NCBI GenBank assembly: GCA_015852425.1 | Contig: JAAAIG010001089.1 | Coordinates: 1 to 10,920, forward strand | DNA from: Gryganskiella cystojenkinii | Taxonomy: Eukaryota > Mortierellomycota > Mortierellomycetes > Mortierellales > Mortierellaceae | Length of the DNA: 10,920 bases | Reading direction: 5' to 3' | Shown here: piece by piece, positions 8,246-10,920 of the stretch | Numbering within the stretch: the stretch's first letter is position 1 | How the letters are laid out: every line of letters begins with the position of its first letter | Notes under the pieces: generated by a model | Seen by the model: the letters and a program-made list of their open reading frames with translations, nothing else | What the model was told of the DNA's origin: nothing | Database searches by the model: none | Translations under genes and position numbers: made by a program

Positions 8246-8655
8246 GGCGTATCGACTCGAGGCTCTGTTGCCCAAGCTCCTCCTACCCCCAGGGCAGTCC
8301 GCGTTCGTGTTTTAAGAAGGAGTGGCTGTGGCTGTGGCTGTGGGGAATAGTCATTCTTAAACATCGACAGGAACAACTCTTCCAATCTTTGGGGACCCTT
8401 GTGTTTTTTTTTTTGCACATTGTACTGGTGTTTGACCTGTGTTTGTTGTCGTGGTCGTTTGTCATTCTTACGAGCGCAAAAAATACAGCAACATGCAATA
8501 AAACCCCTTACGGTACTTTTGGGCCCTTTCATATACCATTCGACCATGGAGTACTCAATCTCGGGTACATGACCGAAGGCAAGCGGGAAGAGCGACTGGG
8601 CCACCGGACCACTTTTTTTTATTCTGCCGAAAGATAAAGACCATAATCAGAAATG
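8246..8655. other. Intergenic region, probable shared divergent promoter
   Basis: This lies between the minus-strand leader of the F-box gene and the presumed plus-strand leader further right. Both strands happen to be open for about 150 codons here (minus 8604-8152, plus 8197-8637). Neither translation shows a recognisable domain, and the plus-strand one begins inside the hairpin region. It contains a T-run at 8405-8414 and another at 8613-8620. I see no gene; it may hold elements serving both directions. Confidence 0.4.
8322..8343. repeat. Hexanucleotide tandem repeat (GTGGCT)x3.7
   Basis: Three full copies of GTGGCT plus a partial GTGG follow one another without interruption. They lie in the intergenic region between the F-box gene and the presumed plus-strand leader. 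This is a simple-sequence repeat with no coding context I can support. Confidence 0.85.
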
Positions 8656-8929
8656 AGCTCGACTGCATTATTGCTGAAAAGGACCTGACTTTGAACGGGA
8701 ACAAGCTCTCGCCCCTTTTGACTCGTTCTTCTTGTCTTTGTCTCCAAATCTCTTGCCTTCTCTCGCACAAAAACACCACACTCACATTGCTCCTTTCTTT
8801 ATTCTAGTCTGTACACTTCATCTCTCAGCATTAGCGTCACCCTGAATATACATTCGCCCACTCGCCGTATTTTTTTCCTGTACTCACACCTGCATTTCCC
8901 TTTCGCCACATTTGCCGTTTTTTTTTTTC

Positions 8930-8945
8930 TTTTATTCGCTTCTGT
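8930..8945 (+). repeat. First copy of a 16-bp direct repeat
   Basis: The 16-mer TTTTATTCGCTTCTGT occurs here and again, identical, at 10089-10104. Both copies lie in pyrimidine-rich plus-strand sequence preceded by a T-run. Part of the match is low-complexity T, so chance is not excluded. Confidence 0.6.
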
Positions 8946-8958
8946 ACTCTTTGGCTCT

Positions 8959-8978
8959 CATTAACACCCATTAACACC
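8959..8978. repeat. 10-bp tandem duplication (CATTAACACC x2)
   Basis: Two adjacent identical copies of CATTAACACC lie within the presumed plus-strand leader. Probably replication slippage. Confidence 0.8.
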
Positions 8979-9242
8979 CCGCGAGAACCGTCTATTCACA
9001 GCCAACAGAAACGAAAAGCATTTGTGGAATTAGCTCTCGACCACTCTCATTTTCATTGAACTCCCCCACTGCATCCTCGAGTAACCGTAATTACCTTTTC
9101 GGCAATTAGTCAAGCCTCCTGTCGCTTGGACAAGGAACAACCAAGTTCGTCAAAGGAATAGGACCGGTAACTCAATCATACCCCGGTGCTAATAAACCGA
9201 GCAGGAAAACTACCCTGTGAAAATCCCACAACTTGATCAAAA

Positions 9243-9248
9243 GGTAAG
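9243..9248 (+). other. Candidate 5' splice site (AAAAG|GTAAGC)
   Basis: The hexamer GTAAGC preceded by AAAAG is close to the donors used in the GNL1-like gene here (AAAAG|GTAACC, ACAAG|GTAAGT). It closes the ATG-free stretch. The nearest AG that could serve as an acceptor, at 9279-9280, would give a 38-nt intron, shorter than any other intron here, so a longer intron is more likely. Confidence 0.4.
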
Positions 9249-9714
9249 CTCAGTGGAATAGTCTAAAAAGCGGTGTTTAGGCGTATGGCGCAGATTAGCG
9301 TCACCGTCAAAAAGGCATTGGATGATAGCCAGCAATCAAAAAAAAATCGGCTATCTCAAGGGCAAGATGGAGATGATATCCAGGCACTTGATGAAGAGGG
9401 CGAGATAGAGAGAGAGAGAGAAAGAGAGCTGTGTGGCGGTGGGAACAAAACGGCGGGTCAAAAGTTGTGGCGGGCCGATTGAAATAAGAAAGGTGGCCAT
9501 GAAAGGGGATGGACAGAAAAAAGGATGAAAGAAGAAATCAAACATGGATTGGTGGTGAGGGGTGAGGTGGTCCAAGTGAGACCACGATCGCGTGTGCTGA
9601 TTGGATAATACGATGACGCGACAGGGTGCAAAACAAGTCCATCAGGGGTGGGGAACCGTATGTATCAGGGAAGCAAAGGCAAAGCATCGGTTGGCACAGG
9701 ACAGGAAGAGAAAC

Positions 9715-9733
9715 AAAAAAAAAAAAAAAAAAA
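9715..9733. repeat. A19 homopolymer
   Basis: Nineteen consecutive adenines, the longest homopolymer in the window. It is not flanked by target-site duplications or a retrocopied coding sequence that I can see, so I treat it as a simple repeat and not as the tail of an inserted element. Confidence 0.85.
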
Positions 9734-10088
9734 TGAATGGTCAATCTACAGGAAGGAGAACAAGAGACGGGGTAAAGACGCGTTTTGACTCCTATAAATT
9801 CATCCATCTTTTTAGAGGGGGCACACAGGGGAGAGGGGTGGGGGCAATAGCAAGTTGCCATAATGGATCCCTGTTTGAAATGGGAGGAGGGGTGGGAGAG
9901 TCGACTCTGGCAAAGGAGAGTTATGAATAGGTTGTTTTTCTAGTAATTGATTTTTTGTAAGGACTGGATGACAGTTCAAACAATCCCATCACAAACCTGA
10001 ACCCAATTTTAGAAAAAAGGACTTTTTAGCCCCGTCTTTTCGTTTCATTCGTTTCATAAAGGTGATACATTGAGGGCTCACCATGTTT

Positions 10089-10104
10089 TTTTATTCGCTT
10101 CTGT
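10089..10104 (+). repeat. Second copy of the 16-bp direct repeat
   Basis: Identical to 8930-8945, about 1.16 kb away in the same orientation. See the first copy for the shared context. Confidence 0.6.
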
Positions 10105-10356
10105 CGCGATTTTTTCTTCCCTTGTCTGTGGTTGAGCGAGTGGTATGCAGCACAGGGGTAGAAGACAGACTCTTACACACACAACGGTCGTTTAAGATCA
10201 AATTCGTGTGGTGTTGATGCTTTCACTGTGAGTCCCCTTTTATTTCCTTCTTTTTCTCTTGATCCAGGGACCGTTTTTTGTGTTCTCATTTTTTTTATTT
10301 TATTATTTTCGCTGAACTCTTGTTTCTCTGGCATCACAGACTCCCTTAAAAAGGTA

Positions 10357-10376
10357 CCCTTTGCTGCCCTTTGCTG
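10357..10376. repeat. 10-bp tandem duplication (CCCTTTGCTG x2)
   Basis: Two adjacent identical copies of CCCTTTGCTG in the right-hand noncoding region. A simple slippage-type duplication. Confidence 0.8.
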
Positions 10377-10920
10377 TTCACAGAGCGATGGACACATGTA
10401 CCTCCCGCCCACTCTCCATCATCTTTTTCACCCCCTATTCTTCCTGCACCCTCAATTAACCTTAATGTCCCTTTTTTTGGGCAAGCGCGCCATGCACATT
10501 ATTATGCAGCCTTCCGTCAACAATCCCTATGTTGAGGATCCCTGCCTCATTTTGTCATTTTTGTGAATTGCTGTTCTTGTTCTCTTGCTCATCTTGTTCT
10601 TGGAGCAAGGGGAGGGGGTTGAAGAGCTGAGGGGGGTCTTTTTTCCTTCTTCGCCCTGTTCGCTTGTGTTGTCTGAATGAGCCATGTAGTCTTACGCATG
10701 AGAGCTGTTTGTTCGTGCCCGTGCCCCCTAACCCCTTATTTTCTGCATGGCCATTGGATTCAACGGGCTGGGTAAATCTGAGCAAGGGCGTTGTCCCCAT
10801 TCCGGTCCGAGCTGAGCACATCGGGACGTCAGGGGTGAAAAAAGGAAAAAAAAACCTTTTGGCACAGGCCAGGTGTGTGTCCAAGGCTCACCTTGTGAGT
10901 TCTTTGACCTCACCCTTTTT

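Larger units (their letters stand above)
8656..9242 (+). promoter_or_regulatory. Putative promoter and 5' untranslated exon of a plus-strand gene beyond the window
   Basis: The plus strand is C/T-rich from about 8700 to 8960, the same composition as the leader of the GNL1-like gene in its transcribed direction. It then becomes mixed and A/C-rich. No ATG occurs on the plus strand between 8656 and 9284, whereas I count 14 ATGs on the minus strand over the same bases. The segment ends ...TTGATCAAAAG followed by a good donor, GTAAGC, at 9243. These features together suggest a long untranslated first exon whose intron begins at 9243, with the coding exons right of position 10920. The transcription start is not determinable; the transcript evidence would be decisive. 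Confidence 0.4.
9249..10920. other. Noncoding region: probable long leader intron and/or intergenic DNA
   Basis: No frame on either strand over these 1.67 kb shows a recognisable domain. The longest candidates (plus 9601-9930, plus 10228-10566, minus 10884-10555, minus 9861-9538) are rich in Phe, Ser, Pro or Lys from poly-T/A tracts. A second pyrimidine-rich plus-strand block lies at about 10010-10470 and could be an alternative promoter or the 3' part of an intron. Short repeats include a GA run at 9408-9420. I can support no gene here. Confidence 0.55.

Noticed and set aside
8152..8637. Overlapping open frames of about 150 codons on both strands (minus 8604-8152, plus 8197-8637).
   Set aside because: Neither translation has a recognisable domain or plausible composition. 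They cover simple repeats and the hairpin and mirror each other, which fits a chance lack of stops.
8830..9305. 12-bp direct repeat ATTAGCGTCACC at 8830-8841 and 9294-9305.
   Set aside because: A 12-bp match within about 3 kb has a substantial chance of arising randomly, and neither copy has supporting context.
9285..9482. A 65-codon plus-strand frame beginning MAQISVTVKKALDDSQQ just after a possible AG at 9279-9280.
   Set aside because: It would need a 38-nt intron, ends in GA-repeat-encoded Glu/Arg, and shows no known domain or a following donor. It could be a short coding exon but cannot be supported.
10228..10884. Open frames at plus 10228-10566 and minus 10884-10555.
   Set aside because: Low-complexity composition driven by T-rich DNA, no start context or domain, and no plausible splice partners.
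1..10920. Mobile element, CRISPR array, tRNA/rRNA gene or biosynthetic cluster.
   Set aside because: I searched by eye for transposase-like proteins, long terminal or spaced repeats, and tRNA T-loop motifs and found none that hold up; the genes present are ordinary eukaryotic housekeeping or family genes.

Overview
The window looks like nuclear DNA of a filamentous fungus, probably an early-diverging lineage such as Mortierellomycotina/Mucoromycota. This is inferred from short introns of about 95-165 nt with GTAAGT-like donors and TAG/CAG acceptors, pyrimidine-rich leaders, frequent poly-A/T runs, and the mix of gene types. I see no bacterial-style operons, rRNA, tRNA, CRISPR array, transposase or integrase.

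Layout: (1) 201-3191, plus strand: a ten-exon gene for a circularly permuted GTPase that matches GNL1 along its whole length. All nine introns can be placed with consistent phases, giving a 656-residue protein. (2) 3192-3751: convergent intergenic spacer holding the 3' ends of the two flanking genes. (3) 3752-5530, minus strand: a three-exon gene for a 266-residue, tryptophan-rich, multi-pass membrane protein. It resembles the long TspO/MBR-like ('tryptophan-rich sensory protein') family and ends in an acidic dileucine signal. Its second intron is unusually long (827 nt). (4) 5531-5965: spacer with a strong polypurine (plus)/polypyrimidine (minus) tract, the likely leader and promoter of gene 3. 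(5) 5966-7981, minus strand: an intronless 671-residue F-box protein with degenerate leucine-rich repeats. (6) 7982-10920: nearly 3 kb with no convincing coding sequence. It begins with the F-box gene's leader and promoter and contains a striking imperfect hairpin (8205-8245). It also has a 629-nt stretch with no plus-strand ATG, ending near a good splice donor at 9243. I read this stretch as the 5' untranslated exon of a plus-strand gene whose coding part lies beyond the right edge.

The three genes show no obvious shared pathway: ribosome-biogenesis-type GTPase, vacuolar or organellar membrane protein, and ubiquitin-ligase substrate adaptor. I found no evidence of a new multi-gene system. 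The points most worth checking are the membrane protein with its dileucine tail, the symmetric exon set in GNL1, the ATG-free leader and the hairpin.
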